A DNA stretch of 64,000 bases, from assembly GCF_021730395.1 (NCBI RefSeq), contig NC_069362.1, positions 78,632,001 through 78,696,000 on the forward strand, given 5' to 3'. The notes beneath the pieces are model-generated. The model searched no databases. It was not told where the DNA came from and saw nothing but the letters and a program-made list of their open reading frames with translations. This stretch comes from Mercenaria mercenaria (lineage: Eukaryota; Mollusca; Bivalvia; Venerida; Veneridae). This document shows, piece after piece, positions 12,557 through 24,354 of the stretch. Made by a program: the position numbers and the translations under genes. Position 1 is the stretch's first letter. Each line of letters begins with the position of its first letter.

Positions 12557-13420
12557 AACAAGAGCACCGCCTTGCGGGTGCTGACACTTATCTGAATTTT
12601 TTGTAAAATAGAAATATTGTCCTACCCATGATTTTCTAAGTCGAAAAGGGCCATCGTTCTTGCAAAAAGCAGGATAGAGTTATGTTTCTTGATGTACAGC
12701 GTCCGCTTATGATGGTGAAAAACTGTTGCAAGTTTTAAAGCAATAGCTTTGATAGTTTATGAGAAAAGCTGACTTAAACGTAATACTCAACCAAGAAAAC
12801 TGATTTTCTAAGTCCAAAAGGGGCAATAATTAAACTTAACCAAGAAAACTGATTTTCTAAGTACAGAAGGGGCAATAATTCTTGTAAAAAGCAAGATGGA
12901 GTTATGTTTTTTTAATGTACAGGGTCAGCTTATGATGGTGAACAAGTGTTGCAAGTTTCAAAGCAATAGCTTTGATAGCTTAGGAGAAAAGTTGACCTAA
13001 ACATAAAACTTAACCAAGAAATCTGATTTTTTCTAAGTCCAAAAGAGGCCATAAATCTTGCAAAAAGCAGGATGGAGTTATGTTTCTTGCTGTACAAGGT
13101 CAGCTTATGATGGTGAACAAGTGTTGCAAGTTTTAAAGCAATAGCTTTGATTGTTTATGAGAAAAGCTGACTTAAACGTAATACTCAACCAAGAAAACTG
13201 ATTTTCTAAGTCCAAAAGGGGCAATAATTAAACTTAACCAAGAAAACTGATGTTCTAAGTACAAAAGGGGCAATAATTCTTGTAAAAAGCAAGATGGAGT
13301 TATGTTTCTTGATGTACAGGGTCAGCTTATTATGGTGAACAAGTGTTCCAAGTTTCAAAGCAATAGCTTTGATAGTTTAGGAGAAAAGATGACCTAAACA
13401 TAAAACTTAACCAGGCAACG
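12557..13420 (+). repeat. Hairpin-started repeat (GCACC/GGTGC), right end missing
   Basis: Starts AACAAGAGCACC with a GCACC / GGTGC stem. Four to five units follow (CTGATTTTCTAAGTCC, AAAAGCAGGATGGAGTTATG, GATGTACAGGGTCAGCTTAT). The expected right-hand hairpin is not seen before the outer element resumes at about 13,430. Confidence 0.55.
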
Positions 13421-13599
13421 CCGACGCCGACAGTTTATCACAGTGAATAAGTGTGTGAAGTTTCAATCCATTCCCACAAGTGGTTACTGAGATACCAGCT
13501 TACATACAAAACCTTAACCAAATCGGGACGCCGATGCGGACGCATGGGTGAGTCCAATAGTTCTACTATTCTTTGAATAATCAAGCTAAAAAGCTATAA

Positions 13600-15050
13600 A
13601 GAAGGTCATTCATTTGATTCTATTTTAATTATTGTTTGTTGAATATGACATGCAAGAAAAAGATTCTATATATGGCTGTTAGTACGGATGGGAAAAAACG
13701 GCAGAGCCTCCTTACTGCCAAAACAGTTACCTGCCAGCCAGATATCCCATCAGCACCTACAACCAGTGAAAGAATATCATAATTAAATTTTTACACAACA
13801 AGTAAAATTTAGTTTTAAACTGATGTTGATGACCTACTTGGTGTTGTGGTCACCTGTCTTTGTAAAGTAGTGGTTGCTTTCAGTCAGCCACTTTAACAGA
13901 CTAGATTGTATACCCATACAATTTCTTTAATAAATGATAATTCCAACAAGGAAATGATTCAAAGAAAATTGTAAAATGTCATTTTATCAATGTACAAGTT
14001 ATATGCAGATAACTGACCATCTGTTTTACTTTACCTTTTCGGCTACACTGCCATGCATCGCCTCTACACAACATGAAACTTAGGAACTATCTACCAGATG
14101 TCCAACTTCTCTGCCAGGACCAGAACAAAACAATGGAACTGTCTCCCAGTGAACATCTCTGCTAAGAGACCTGAAACAATCGAACATGTCTGCACAAAAT
14201 CTGTTTGCTTGATATGACATGCTGAAATTCCACATGCTTATTTCAAAGTTAAGTTGTTTCTTATGGAATACCTTTTGAGATGTCAGATGAAAAATGCTAG
14301 GTATTTAGTAGGTAAAGTAAATTTTGAGACACTGTCACACATGGGACACAAACTTTTATTTTTTGACTCAGTCAAGGGCCAAAACTCTGGTTTTGCAAAA
14401 GGAATTAAAAAAAAAAGACCTCAAGTGCACAAATTCACACTAGCAAAAATTAATATTCCTACATGGTTTCTTGAATTTTATGTGAAATATTTTTAAAGAT
14501 AAATGCAACACAAGTTTTTAAGAATCTTGTATATTGTTTCTCCAAGCGACAGTAAATAAAACTTACCTTTACCTTTTAGAACAGCAGGTGCACAACTTCA
14601 CCTTAGCTAAAATCTGCAGCTTGGCTGAGTGGCAGATTTGCTAAATGTAACTTCAATATCTGAGCATTTACCCTCCAAACTTCATACTAGTTAGATTTTT
14701 ACTGGCAGCTGAGGTATTTTAAGAGGGAGATCAATGGAGACAATACAAAAAAGTTAAACTGACCACTTTCCACTTTTAATATAGCGATTACATGCCCGGA
14801 TCCAAGGCCAGGCCGAGGCTGCTGTGCCTCCCCTCCCCCCCCCCTACCCCACTGGCTGAGAAATGACAAAGGAATATTTTTTCTCAAAATCATAGACCCA
14901 GAAACACACCAGAAGCCATCATTTCATACTAGTCTAAATAATGGGACCTCGGGTAAGCCGATTTTACATTTTGATATTTTACGTTGTCTACCTCGGAGGC
15001 GGATATCAACAAGTCAAAAAATTATTAACGATAGTCAACTCTCAAGTACA
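13600..15050. other. Unassigned intergenic stretch
   Basis: No gene or clear element recognised. It contains a poly-C run near 14,830 and fragments such as GGTGCACAACTTCACCTTAG near 14,590 that look like decayed repeat. The 80-codon open frame at 14,254-14,496 shows no domain and runs through this repeat-like sequence. Confidence 0.3.
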
Positions 15051-15970
15051 ATTATCAGGTCTAGGAAAGTGGTATATTTACAGATTATCTGTAAATTTAC
15101 AGATAATCTATAAATTTACAGATTTTTCGATCTATAAATTTACAGATCAAATGTTTGAAAACTGCTAAAATCATATTTGGACTCAAAATCGCAGCTTGAA
15201 ATTAATTGATTTACTTATGGTATGTATAAATAAAGGTCTATAGTAACTTTCGATTATTTCTGTTGACTTTGATTTTTCTGAAAATGCCAAAAACTCAAAG
15301 TCAATAAAAATGGCTGAAACTCACAAATGATGTTAATTTATGCATACTGTAAATAAACCAATTAATTTCAAGCTGCGGTTGTAAGAATAAATGTAATTTC
15401 ACCATGTTACATACACACTATCTGTAAATTTACAGATGGAAAAATCTGTAAATTTATAGATTACTGGTACTGATGATAAACCCGAAAAGAAAATGAGGTT
15501 TTTTACTTGTAACTTTTTAATTTCTGCAAATTGTAATCAATGGTCGGTATCAAAATAAAGCTTAACCTTTGATGAAAACTTTACATAATTCAAATTTATA
15601 TTTAGTAAGCAAACTCACACGAAGTGAGGCCCTGAAAGGGGTATGTAAAATGGGGACTGTACGAACCTTGACTGATGATAAATTCGAACCCTTTGTCATT
15701 TACAAAATTTTCTTGGTATTATTATATTGAAACTTTCCCCAAAAAGCTGCAACAGTCATTCCTGATCAAGTACTGAAAAGTTACCAAATGTCAGGCCTTC
15801 ATGTTTCGACAGTGAGCATGCGCAAAAAACACCCACTTCCCCAGTAATTTTGGATAAATATTGTTTATACAAATAAATGTAAGTCATTTATTTATACAGA
15901 ATATTTACCAATTTTGTTTTTGTTTACACCAGTTGGTGTTGTAAGTGGAAACTATAAGATGGTGTGTTCA

Positions 15971-18197
15971 AGGACTTCGGACACTATCATATGCTTCTAG
16001 CCTACATTTTGAATGCAAAATTCTCCATAAGTATTTAAACAATACCCAAATTGTTTCGAGTCAATGATAAACCAATGTGTTAGTTAACTTATTACAGCAG
16101 AAACTGTTTTTTATCTGTTCCTATCAAGATGTTTTTCTTATTTTATCTTAGCCAGGATATATTTTCTTTAAAAAATAAAATGTTTAATTTCCGTAAAAAT
16201 ATAATGTCATCACTTTACGGAAGTTTTAAATATATGAATTCCAGTCGAAAAAAGTGACAAAATCTGTTTATTTAAGGAAAAAATAACATTTTAAAATTAA
16301 AATCCTAAAAATAAATAAAAAAGCGAGCGATATTTTTGCAAACAACCTCTTCTTGATTTATCTATACACTGTTCGTAATGTTAAGTTATTGATGCATTAC
16401 ATGTATGAATAGATATACATGTATAAGTGACCGGTCAGTTTTATTACAATGGTTCAGGTAGTTATTTAAGTACATGTACATGTCTGTATAGCTGTGTTAT
16501 AAGTGATGGCAGGTATTTGTGTGCTGTATAACATTAATACTACGAAAACGCAGTCATCTTATCAAGCCGTAGGGTGGGTTCTTGCTTGGAATAAGTACCA
16601 GTGGCACAGATAATATTTGAGCCGCGCCATGAGGAAACCAACATAGTGCAATTGCGACCAGCATGTATCCAGACCAGCCTGTGCATCTGTGCAGTCTAGT
16701 CACGGAGCTGTGCTGTCAGCTAACGGTTTCTCTAATTCCAATAGGCTTTGAAACCGAACAGCATGGATCCTGACCAGAGTGCGCAGATTCGCAGGCTGGT
16801 CTGGATCCATGCTGGTCGCAAAACACTATGTTGGTTTTCTCATGGCACGGCTCATTTGGCTTAAACATTTAATAAAAATGTATCCGAAATGACAGTTCTT
16901 TGTGGGGATTGCCTAAGGAAGCTGTATTGGAAAAAGTTAAATCGGGATAAGTCTGACAACAGCCCATTTAAAGATAATGTTGTCTAATCAGGGCAGAAGT
17001 TGTGAGCAAAACACATTCGAAATGTATCATTTGTAGGGCTAAAGTAGAAGCAGGTCGATGCATAAAAATTCCACCTGAAACTCGGCTGGACCTTTCAGTT
17101 CGTTTTCGCGTCTGGCCGTATTTGTATATGTCATCTGCATGGAACGCGACTTGACACATCACTTTCGTGGCATCACACTGAATGTGAAACCGTCACTGTC
17201 ATGACCTGCCAAGAGGCTACTGTTCTGGACCTATGCATCACAGGCATATCAATAACAAGCGTTATTTCTGTTTGATGGACTATAGTCAGGATCAGATTAT
17301 CTGCTGTGCACATATGGACTCTTTTTTGTGGTGTTAAGTCCGTCGCAAAGAACAATACTCAATTCAGTTTTCACAGAAGGAAGAACATGAAGTAATGAAT
17401 CTGTGTGACATTTAGTTCGTGTCTAAAAGAAATAAATATAAACGCACAGAAGAAGATGAAAAAAATTAAGAAATGAAAAATATATAAAAATACAAAACAT
17501 AATAAAAACAAAATGGAAAACAAGTAACATCCTCATCGCTAATGGCTGGCATGCGCGTCGCGAGGAGGGCATGCAGAAGATTAGCTGGTGTGTTGCTAGT
17601 ATTTTACAGCACACATTTGCCAATCTACTGCAACAAACAACCAGGATAAGCCAATGAAAATTTAACCCAACGAATAATATTCACAGTAGTTGCTTCTCTC
17701 ACTACTATACATGTATAAAATGCCTATGTGTACCCTTTAAAACATTTGCATAGTATATGAGTTACAAACAGATGTAAAAATATGTGACAATCTAAGTATT
17801 AAACATGAATGTAAAAAGTATTGGTTACTTTACATTTAGGAACACCCTGTAGTTATATTTTTTGTTTAAAAGTACTGTTCCACCCCTTGCATCAACACAA
17901 TAGTCACAGAAAATGTGTATAATTAATATCTACATGTGCTGGCCAAATATGGTTTTGATGCACGGGTGGGAACAATGTTGTATAAAACAAAATAGCTTTT
18001 ATATGTATAATAACAGGGTACGTAATTCTATTTAGAGAAAAACTCACCGTTTTATGAAACAAATATTGAAAATGTGACTTTAAGAAATAATCTCAAATAT
18101 GTATTTTGATGGTGTATGTAATTAAATACTTATTTCTTAGTGGTTTATTTTTCACTCTTGGAGTAGGCAAATTCATATAGAAAGTGTCCGAAGTCCT
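15971..18197. mobile_element. Inserted element with GGACTTCGGACACT ends (level 3)
   Basis: The ends are AGGACTTCGGACACT and its exact inverse. This block is absent from the sister copy at 18,420-19,007, which shows the pre-insertion site. No target duplication could be read. The interior (2.2 kb) is AT-rich with no recognisable transposase and contains a hairpin MITE at 16,618-16,854. Confidence 0.65.
16618..16854. mobile_element. Hairpin MITE, GAGCCGTGCCATGAG ends (level 4)
   Basis: The termini TGAGCCGCGCCATGAGG and the inverse of TGAGCCGTGCCATGAG continue inwards through AAACCAACATAGTG and GACCAGCATG. Nearly the whole 237 bp can fold back. A decayed relative is suggested at 29,310-29,400 (GATCAGACTGCACGGATG). 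Confidence 0.75.
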
Positions 18198-18419
18198 TTT
18201 ATAAATAACCGATTGCAATCGAATATTTCCAAGGTGGTCAACTTTATCATCTGTCCGGGTTTATCATCAGTACCAGTATCTGTAAATTTACAGATGATCT
18301 GTAAAAACACCACTTTCCTAGACCTGATTATTTGGACTACATTTCATACCTGAATTTCAAAATTTTTCAGGAGGAGAGCCCCCTGACCTCCCAATCAGGA
18401 TGGGAGTAACTTACCCCTA

Positions 18420-19007
18420 CTGGTACTGATGATAAACCCGGACAGATGATAAAGTCGAACACCTTGGAAATATTCGATTGCAATCGGTTATTTATAAAAC
18501 TGAACACACCATCTAATAGTTTCCACTTAAACACCAACTGGTGTAAACAAAAACAAAATTGGTAAATATTCTGTATAAATAAATGACTTACATAAATTTG
18601 TATAAAAAATATTTATCCAAAATTACTGGGGAAGAGGGTGTTTTTTTGCGCATGCTCACTGTCAAAACATGAAGATCTGACATTTGTTAACTTTTCATTA
18701 CTTGATCAGGAATGACTGTTGCAGCTTTTTGGGGAAAGTTTCAATATAATAATACCAAGAAAATTTTGTAAATGACAAAGGGTTCGAATTTATCATCAGT
18801 CAGCGTTCATCAAGTCCCCTTTTTACATACCCCTTTCAGGCCCTCACTTCGTGTGAGTTTGCTTACTAAATATAAATTTGAATTATGTAAAGTTTTCAGC
18901 AAAGGTTAAGCTTTATTTTGATACCGACCATTGATTTCAATTTGCAGAAATAAAAAAGTTACAGGTAAAAAACCTCATTTTCTGTTCGGGTTTATCATCA
19001 GTACCAG
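18420..19007. mobile_element. Short inverted sister of the level-2 element
   Basis: 588 bp with the same CTGGTACTGATGATAAACCC ends and TA flanks (18,418-18,419; 19,008-19,009). It corresponds, in reverse orientation, to the two arms of the copy at 15,464-18,276 without the 2.2-kb insert. It therefore dates that insert as later than the split of the two copies. Confidence 0.75.
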
Positions 19008-19654
19008 TAATAGATCTATACCTAAAAATTTAGACCTATAAGTCAAATGCACCAGAGGCCACCATTTTTACAATATTCTATAATCAATGCTCAAAAAAAA
19101 ATGTTCAAAAAAATCTCCACCTAGCACGTGCTAAGCTGTCTAAATTAAAATGGTATATATATGCATATTTACTAACCTGGCGTTTCGAATCATCTCCAGC
19201 TAAACCTTTGTACATTTTATTTTCTCTTTTTTTTTCAACAGTAACAAACTCGTTATGGCGGCAACAGGGTGAAACAAATACTGCAATGTCACGTGATCAT
19301 GTATATGTCTAAATATGGAAGGCCACTCTCGTTCTAGAAACAGTTCGTGGCGGGCAAAAACAGTTCTCCGATACTTTTGCTGGCATCTATATTTGGGTAA
19401 GTATTTCGATCCAAGAATCGGTTGGTGCAAAATATGTTTAAGATCTTTGTTTCTATAAAAAGAAGCATTAACAAAGAACACGTCTGTGACACGGGAAATA
19501 GTATTTCCCGTTTTTGATTTTCAGTTACGTAGATATATAAAAAGAAAATAGTTTGTTTAAACTTTAGAAATATCAAGAAAGAAAATGATTCTGGAGAGAA
19601 GTTTTTGAACCCAGGCAAAACATTTCTTTGGAATTTCATTAATTAATGTAGGGT

Positions 19655-19790
19655 TAACCCACGTTTTTTTTGTGTAACAACAGCTGCAGAATCCCAAGGG
19701 ATTGGTTGGTGCACGAGCCCGTAGGGCGAGTGCACCAACATAGCCCGAGGGATTCTGCAGATGTTGTTTCACGAAACAAACGTGTGTTAT
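19655..19790. repeat. Foldback with private arms
   Basis: The arms pair over about 40 bp: CTGCAGAATCCC with GGGATTCTGCAG, and CCACGTTT with AAACAAACGTG. An inner stem GGTGCAC / GTGCACC surrounds the centre GAGCCCGTAGGGCGAG. Open frames on both strands here are symmetric products of the palindrome. Flanks to 20,255 show nothing else. Confidence 0.65.
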
Positions 19791-20262
19791 CGCTATTCTT
19801 GCATAAAACACAACTAAAGTGCTGGAAATATCGAAAAAGCAAGACTATTCAGCTGACATTAGTCGATCGAAGTCGGCCGTTTCAGGTTGTTATGGGCACG
19901 TGTTTTATTTATGCATTTCCAGGGCCAACAGGAACAGTGCATGTGTAGTGAGATGCAGACAGAACACAATTCTGCTTGGTTTAAATTGATAGTCTGTCCC
20001 TTACGCTTTTTTAAATGTAAACATTATTGCTATCGATACCTATATTCTTCATATCGTTAGAAATGAAATCTCTAGGCATATAACGTAGAAAATTTTGCTT
20101 TGTACCCAACCCCATCGGCTCTAAAGGCAGTTTCGTATGTCTATCTTGAACTGCATTGTACTGAATTAATTCAAATGGTATATTTTCGAACAAATTGTTT
20201 ACTTTTCAGTATCACATCGAGAGAGAACTTTGCATGTCAATTTTCAAGAAAAAAGAGTTATA

Positions 20263-21465
20263 TCCCAGTAGGCATTTGACGTCGGTTAGACGTCGTATAG
20301 ACGTCAGACCCCAACGTCGGATTAACGTTGGATTTTGGTTGGATTTGCAAACCGTTTAGACGTCGGATCCCGACGTTGGCTAGACGTCGCAATCCGACCA
20401 TTTTCCAACTAAAATCTAACCACTTTCCAACCAAAATCTGACCAAATTTTCAACAGAATTTGCAATCAAACAAGTAATCAACACATGTATTTTATAAGCT
20501 TTATTTCACATGATAGCGACATAAGTCTAATATCATCATTCCAAAAAAGGTAATCCAGTAACTGAAACTTTCAAGTTTAGTCATGTCTGCATGATTCTTC
20601 AACGCCGCTAAAATTCCCATCTGAAATGTATAAAATTTGACAGTTTCATCATTTCATAAAATTTGAAAACTTACACAAGTATGCTAGAGCTATTACTAAA
20701 GAACATAACTGCTACGTGCAAAACAAACATGTTATATTTTAAATTCTAAAAGTATTCTCTATAACCTCATAAAATGTAATGAAGTTTTATGTTAAACGCA
20801 ACTGATTTTTAAAGTAATAAACATGATGCATCAATCTTTCAAAGAATACTAGTACGTAACATTAAAAAGAATAATTATTAAACTAAGTACAACTTTCAAA
20901 AATCTGCTACTCACGTTGCGGATCCCTTTGTGTAAAGTATTTATAAACTTGCTATCTTATCCCACAAATATCAAATTACCAGAAGACTTGTGTAAACCGA
21001 TGCAGGCTTATCTCGCGGCGAAGGCATGACTAATAAACAACATGTGTAGAAGAAGATCCTTAGGTGAATTTAGAATAATTTATACATGTGTATAGAATGC
21101 AATTTTTTCCTGAACAGTTTTAAATTGGTAAAAAAGAAATCCGTTTCCGAAAATAGACAATCTCATGCGATTTTGTAACATAATTAATGATAATGTTTGA
21201 TGTGCTAATGAACTATTATTTATAAGCGCATGTTCAGGCATAACTATCTTTAAACTATACTAGCAAAATTACACCAGTTAATTTCATAAATGAAAACATT
21301 TAAACAGACTTTCTATCCAACCTAATTCCAACGTCTCCTAGACGTCTGACGTCTATTAGACGTCGTGGTTATGACGTTGTTTAGATGTTGGATTCAGGTC
21401 GCCGACGTCGCAACCAAAATCCAACGTCTAACCAACGTCGGTACGACGTCAGGTGTTTACTGGGA
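20263..21465. mobile_element. GACGTC-array transposon, TATA TSD
   Basis: The ends TCCCAGTA and TACTGGGA lie inside a TATA duplication (20,259-20,262; 21,466-21,469). About 140 bp at each end is packed with GACGTC, AACGTC and GACGTTGG motifs in both orientations (20,277-20,400 and 21,325-21,450). The 0.9-kb centre is AT-rich with no gene. I cannot name the superfamily with confidence. Confidence 0.65.
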
Positions 21466-21469
21466 TATA

Positions 21470-22410
21470 AGCAAAGAGCTATAAAATAAATAGATTGGCA
21501 ACTTGAAAGGCATATAGAGCAAATCTCGCCAACCTCCCGTGACAAAAAAACGAGATCTCGTTACCAGAAGTGACGCTTTCTCCACGCGCCATTTTGTATG
21601 CGAAAGCAATTATTCATCGGTAAAATAATTATCACCGTATGACCACGCTTCTTTCGATGGCAAAAAAAAACCCTGTACTTCGTGTCTTAAGACCATTTCT
21701 CATTAAACTAATTTTGTTTTAGAAGCTAACATGTATTTTAAATGTAGTTTTAAAGGTACAAATTGTAACTGCATGCTCGCCGATGTTTGTTTTTAGTAAG
21801 ATAACGCCGAATCACGCTCTGACACGAGCTCACGCGAGATTACAGCCAGTTGCCATTCTGTGTATTTTATACTTCTTTGATATAAGGTGGTTTTGAAACG
21901 AAAAACGTATAACGGATGTTGATTTCGCCAGATTCTACTGTATACGCAGACATTTTAAGTGACAGGCAAAATCATGATATTAAATTTAAAGTGATGATTT
22001 TTTTAAAAGAATCATTTTAAGCTTTTATTCACGAAAAACGTTTGAGGGTGTTGATTTGAACAGAATTTATATGCGAAGAAATCTCAAGTAAAAGGCAAAA
22101 TCAAGACATAAAATCTAAAGTGTTGAATACTTTTTAAAATCCTTTTAAGCTTTTATTAAGAATATATTGTATCTGTATCTTATGTACTATCTTTCATTAA
22201 AGCACTTCTGTATGTTATACATTACATTATTTCATATTTCATACTTATATTACATGTTTGTATTCACGTATCCTTCCGTATCGTATATACTATATTTCAT
22301 TAACGCATATCTTTATCTTATATGTGTTCTAATATTTCATATTTCATACATGATTGAAAGCGCCTGCAGTACAATGCAATACAAGGTGGACATACAAAAC
22401 TGTCTTTAGA
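21470..22410. other. Unassigned AT-rich stretch
   Basis: No exon, RNA gene or element boundary recognised. The 80-codon frame near 22,167-22,409 is built from TATTTCATA-like low-complexity sequence and is not credible. Confidence 0.3.
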
Positions 22411-22516
22411 GCCGTAGGAATAGCCACCTGCGGGCTATTTCACTATTCTTACGGGAAAGCCGTAGGAATAGCCTGCGAGGCTATTCTTACGGGACCGTAG
22501 GAATAGCCACTTCCTA
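22411..22516. repeat. Repeated short palindromes CCGTAGGAATAGCC
   Basis: CCGTAGGAATAGCC and its inverse GGCTATTCTTACGG alternate, forming one perfect 33-bp hairpin (22,460-22,493) and one looser one to its left, plus an orphan arm on the right. It belongs with the other foldbacks of the window. Confidence 0.65.
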
Positions 22517-23084
22517 AAGTTATTTCCCCTTTATGCAGTTACGCCATTTTCTTCAAATGTTTACCAAATTACATTCTCCAAAAATTGATTTATTTCATTG
22601 AAAACTGGACGAAGTAAAACATACTAATTGGTTTGATAACATCAATCTACATTATTTTGGTAAGGGTAAATACTTATTGATGCATGTCACTTATCTGTTT
22701 TCTGTTTTTTCCTGTCCAAATGATCAGCATTTGTGTGACAAAATGTCCCTAATACACTAATAAGGTTGTTCCTTAAAATTGTTCACCTTTAACAAAACAG
22801 CTTTTGATAACTTCTACGTAGTGCTTTCCCCTTTATTATGCAACGTCATTTGCAAACAAAACAAGTGTTCTGCAAACGAGCTATCAAATCACTTCATGTA
22901 AGTATTTGAGGTAAATGAAAGCATTGATTGCACTCATATTTCATTCAATCAATTTATAATACTTCTGTTAATGGTGCACTTTCGCTGCTTAAAGCTTTAT
23001 TTCAATAGATATCAATAAATGCTTATTGTTTGCATATATACGTACATGTATAATCAGTCAATGTCCAGACGGCGTTCATTAGAA

Positions 23085-23250
23085 ATGAATGTAAGTATTT
23101 TTATCCAATCAGTAGACGTTTTGCATAGTTATGTTCAGTAGCACTACGCATTCCCTAGAAGAATTTCCATTGGATAAGTATGTTAGCGCATGCGCAGATC
23201 AAGAAGCAAGTAAAAGGACTTGGCTTCACTTGAGATGACTCTCAGTTCGC
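23085..23250 (+). promoter_or_regulatory. Promoter-like segment (CCAAT boxes, NRF1-like site)
   Basis: Contains ATCCAATCAG (about 23,105), its inverted counterpart ATTGGATAAG (about 23,170), and GCGCATGCGCAGA (about 23,187), which matches the NRF1 consensus. It lies 1.1 kb upstream of the first kinesin exon seen. No transcript or coding exon can be attached to it, so this is suggestive only. Confidence 0.3.
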
Positions 23251-24090
23251 TGTTGGTATTCGAAGGAGACACATCGATAATAATTAATTATTTAATTAAT
23301 TATTTGTTGCACTAGTCAAGCTGGGACTTTGGGACGACAGTGCCAAGTAGACAATTTCAAAGCGAAAGGAAGGCATTCTTTAGCTAGATATATTGAAAGG
23401 CATTGGATGCCCGGGTCGTAGTCCTCTAGTGGCATTTTAAGAGTCTTTTGCGGCTTATTATACCAGTTGCACCAGGACTTTAGGCTGATATTCCTACAAA
23501 GAACTGATAAGGCATTCTGTGTCTTTATTGGTAAAAGAAGCCTGGGTCGTGGCATTCTGGTGATTATTTTAGTAAGGCATTTTGCCTTAGCTAAGGGTTA
23601 TCTTTTTACACATTGTAGTTCTTGTCATTTCAAGTATCTTTGATTATTCTTCTGATCCTTTTATAAGCTAATCATTTTCGAATCATTTCTTATAAATCAC
23701 TAAGCAGATAGCTTGAGGAATATTTATATAATAGGCATTTCGCTACAAAAATCAGTTTGACAAGCAGTCATTAGGAAAATTAAATATATGGCATTTTAAG
23801 TACTTTCATTTTAGTGTTATTGCATTCTGATACTTTTTCTTGTCTTTTTATGATATTAGTATATTTTTATCTAGACCGCTCGGATAAATAATAGCACCCA
23901 CCGAAATTCGTTACATTTGCATACAAAAGTTGGTGGGGTAAGGAATTTACATTACGAGTTGTTTCCAGAACAGTTTTGATTTTCAAATTTTCCAGTCATT
24001 TAGTAGACTAATGTTAATGCACGTTAATCTCCATTCAGACTTTAACTGAGACTTTGTTTCAACAAATTTAATATGTTATGAAAGTTTAAA
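23251..24090. other. Unassigned stretch with scattered GGCATT words
   Basis: AAGGCATT or GGCATTTT recurs at least eight times between 23,380 and 23,800 with irregular spacing. This may be a decayed tandem array. Open frames on the minus strand show no domain. Confidence 0.3.
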
Positions 24091-24354
24091 GTTAGAAAAA
24101 GAGCTGTACATAAGAGATCATGCTCGACTTTTCTGAATCAGAGCTTTGCCAGTAAAAGGGGCATAATAGTCAGAAGCTATTAAAGTACAGAGCTATTGGT
24201 CATTATATAAAACTTTTTTTATAATTATAGATAAATATTCTATGTTAAAAAGGGGCATAACTCTGTCTAGATTCAGAATTAAGAGTATTGTTTCTCCTGG
24301 TGTAGACTTTGACAGTAATAACTGTTCTAAGTTTCAAATCAGAAGCTTTAACAG
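24091..24354 (+). repeat. Hairpin-family repeat abutting a kinesin exon
   Basis: Starts with a worn AAAAAGAGCTGTACAT end and contains GGGGCATAACTCTGTC and TGTTTCTCCTGGTGTAGAC, as in 4521-4800. The unit TCAAGTCAATAGCTTTGACAG of other copies lines up with TCAAATCAGAAGCTTTAACAG here, whose last AG is the acceptor of the first kinesin exon. The splice acceptor may therefore be repeat-derived. Confidence 0.5.

Larger units (their letters stand above)
9406..13595 (+). repeat. Outer hairpin-ended element carrying three insertions
   Basis: Begins AACAAGAGCTGTC with a TGTC / GACA stem. Ends near 13,550-13,595 with an imperfect stem around CTATTC / GAATAATCAAGCT followed by AAAAA. Its body (GGGGCATAAT, ACCAGCTTACATACA, GAAGTTTCAATCC) is interrupted at 9498-10,898, 10,993-12,485 and from 12,557. 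Reading across the interruptions recovers contiguous repeat, which is the basis for the nesting. Confidence 0.5.
15464..18276. mobile_element. TA-flanked inverted-repeat element (nested level 2)
   Basis: The ends are CTGGTACTGATGATAAACCC and its inverse, flanked by TA (15,462-15,463; 18,277-18,278), which fits a Tc1/mariner-type MITE. It is itself interrupted by 15,971-18,197. Its arms, about 506 bp and about 78 bp, together match the 588-bp copy at 18,420-19,007, which lies in inverted orientation. Confidence 0.75.
15055..18327. mobile_element. Outer MITE, PIF/Harbinger-like, TTA TSD
   Basis: The terminal inverted repeat begins TCAGGTCTAGGAAAGTGG and is mirrored as CCACTTTCCTAGACCTGA. TTA flanks both sides (15,052-15,054 and 18,328-18,330), a 3-bp duplication typical of PIF/Harbinger. 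Subterminal copies of the palindrome ATCTGTAAATTTACAGAT occur at both ends. Without the nested element at 15,464-18,276 it would be only about 460 bp. Confidence 0.65.

Noticed and set aside
14254-14496. 80-codon plus-strand frame
   Set aside because: No domain, low-complexity composition, inside decayed repeat-like sequence.
19200-19948. Several overlapping frames of 60-100 codons on both strands
   Set aside because: They mirror each other across the foldback at 19,655-19,790 and have no recognisable domain.
22167-22409. 80-codon Tyr/Leu-rich plus-strand frame
   Set aside because: Built from AT-rich TATTTCATA-like low-complexity sequence; no splice or domain support.
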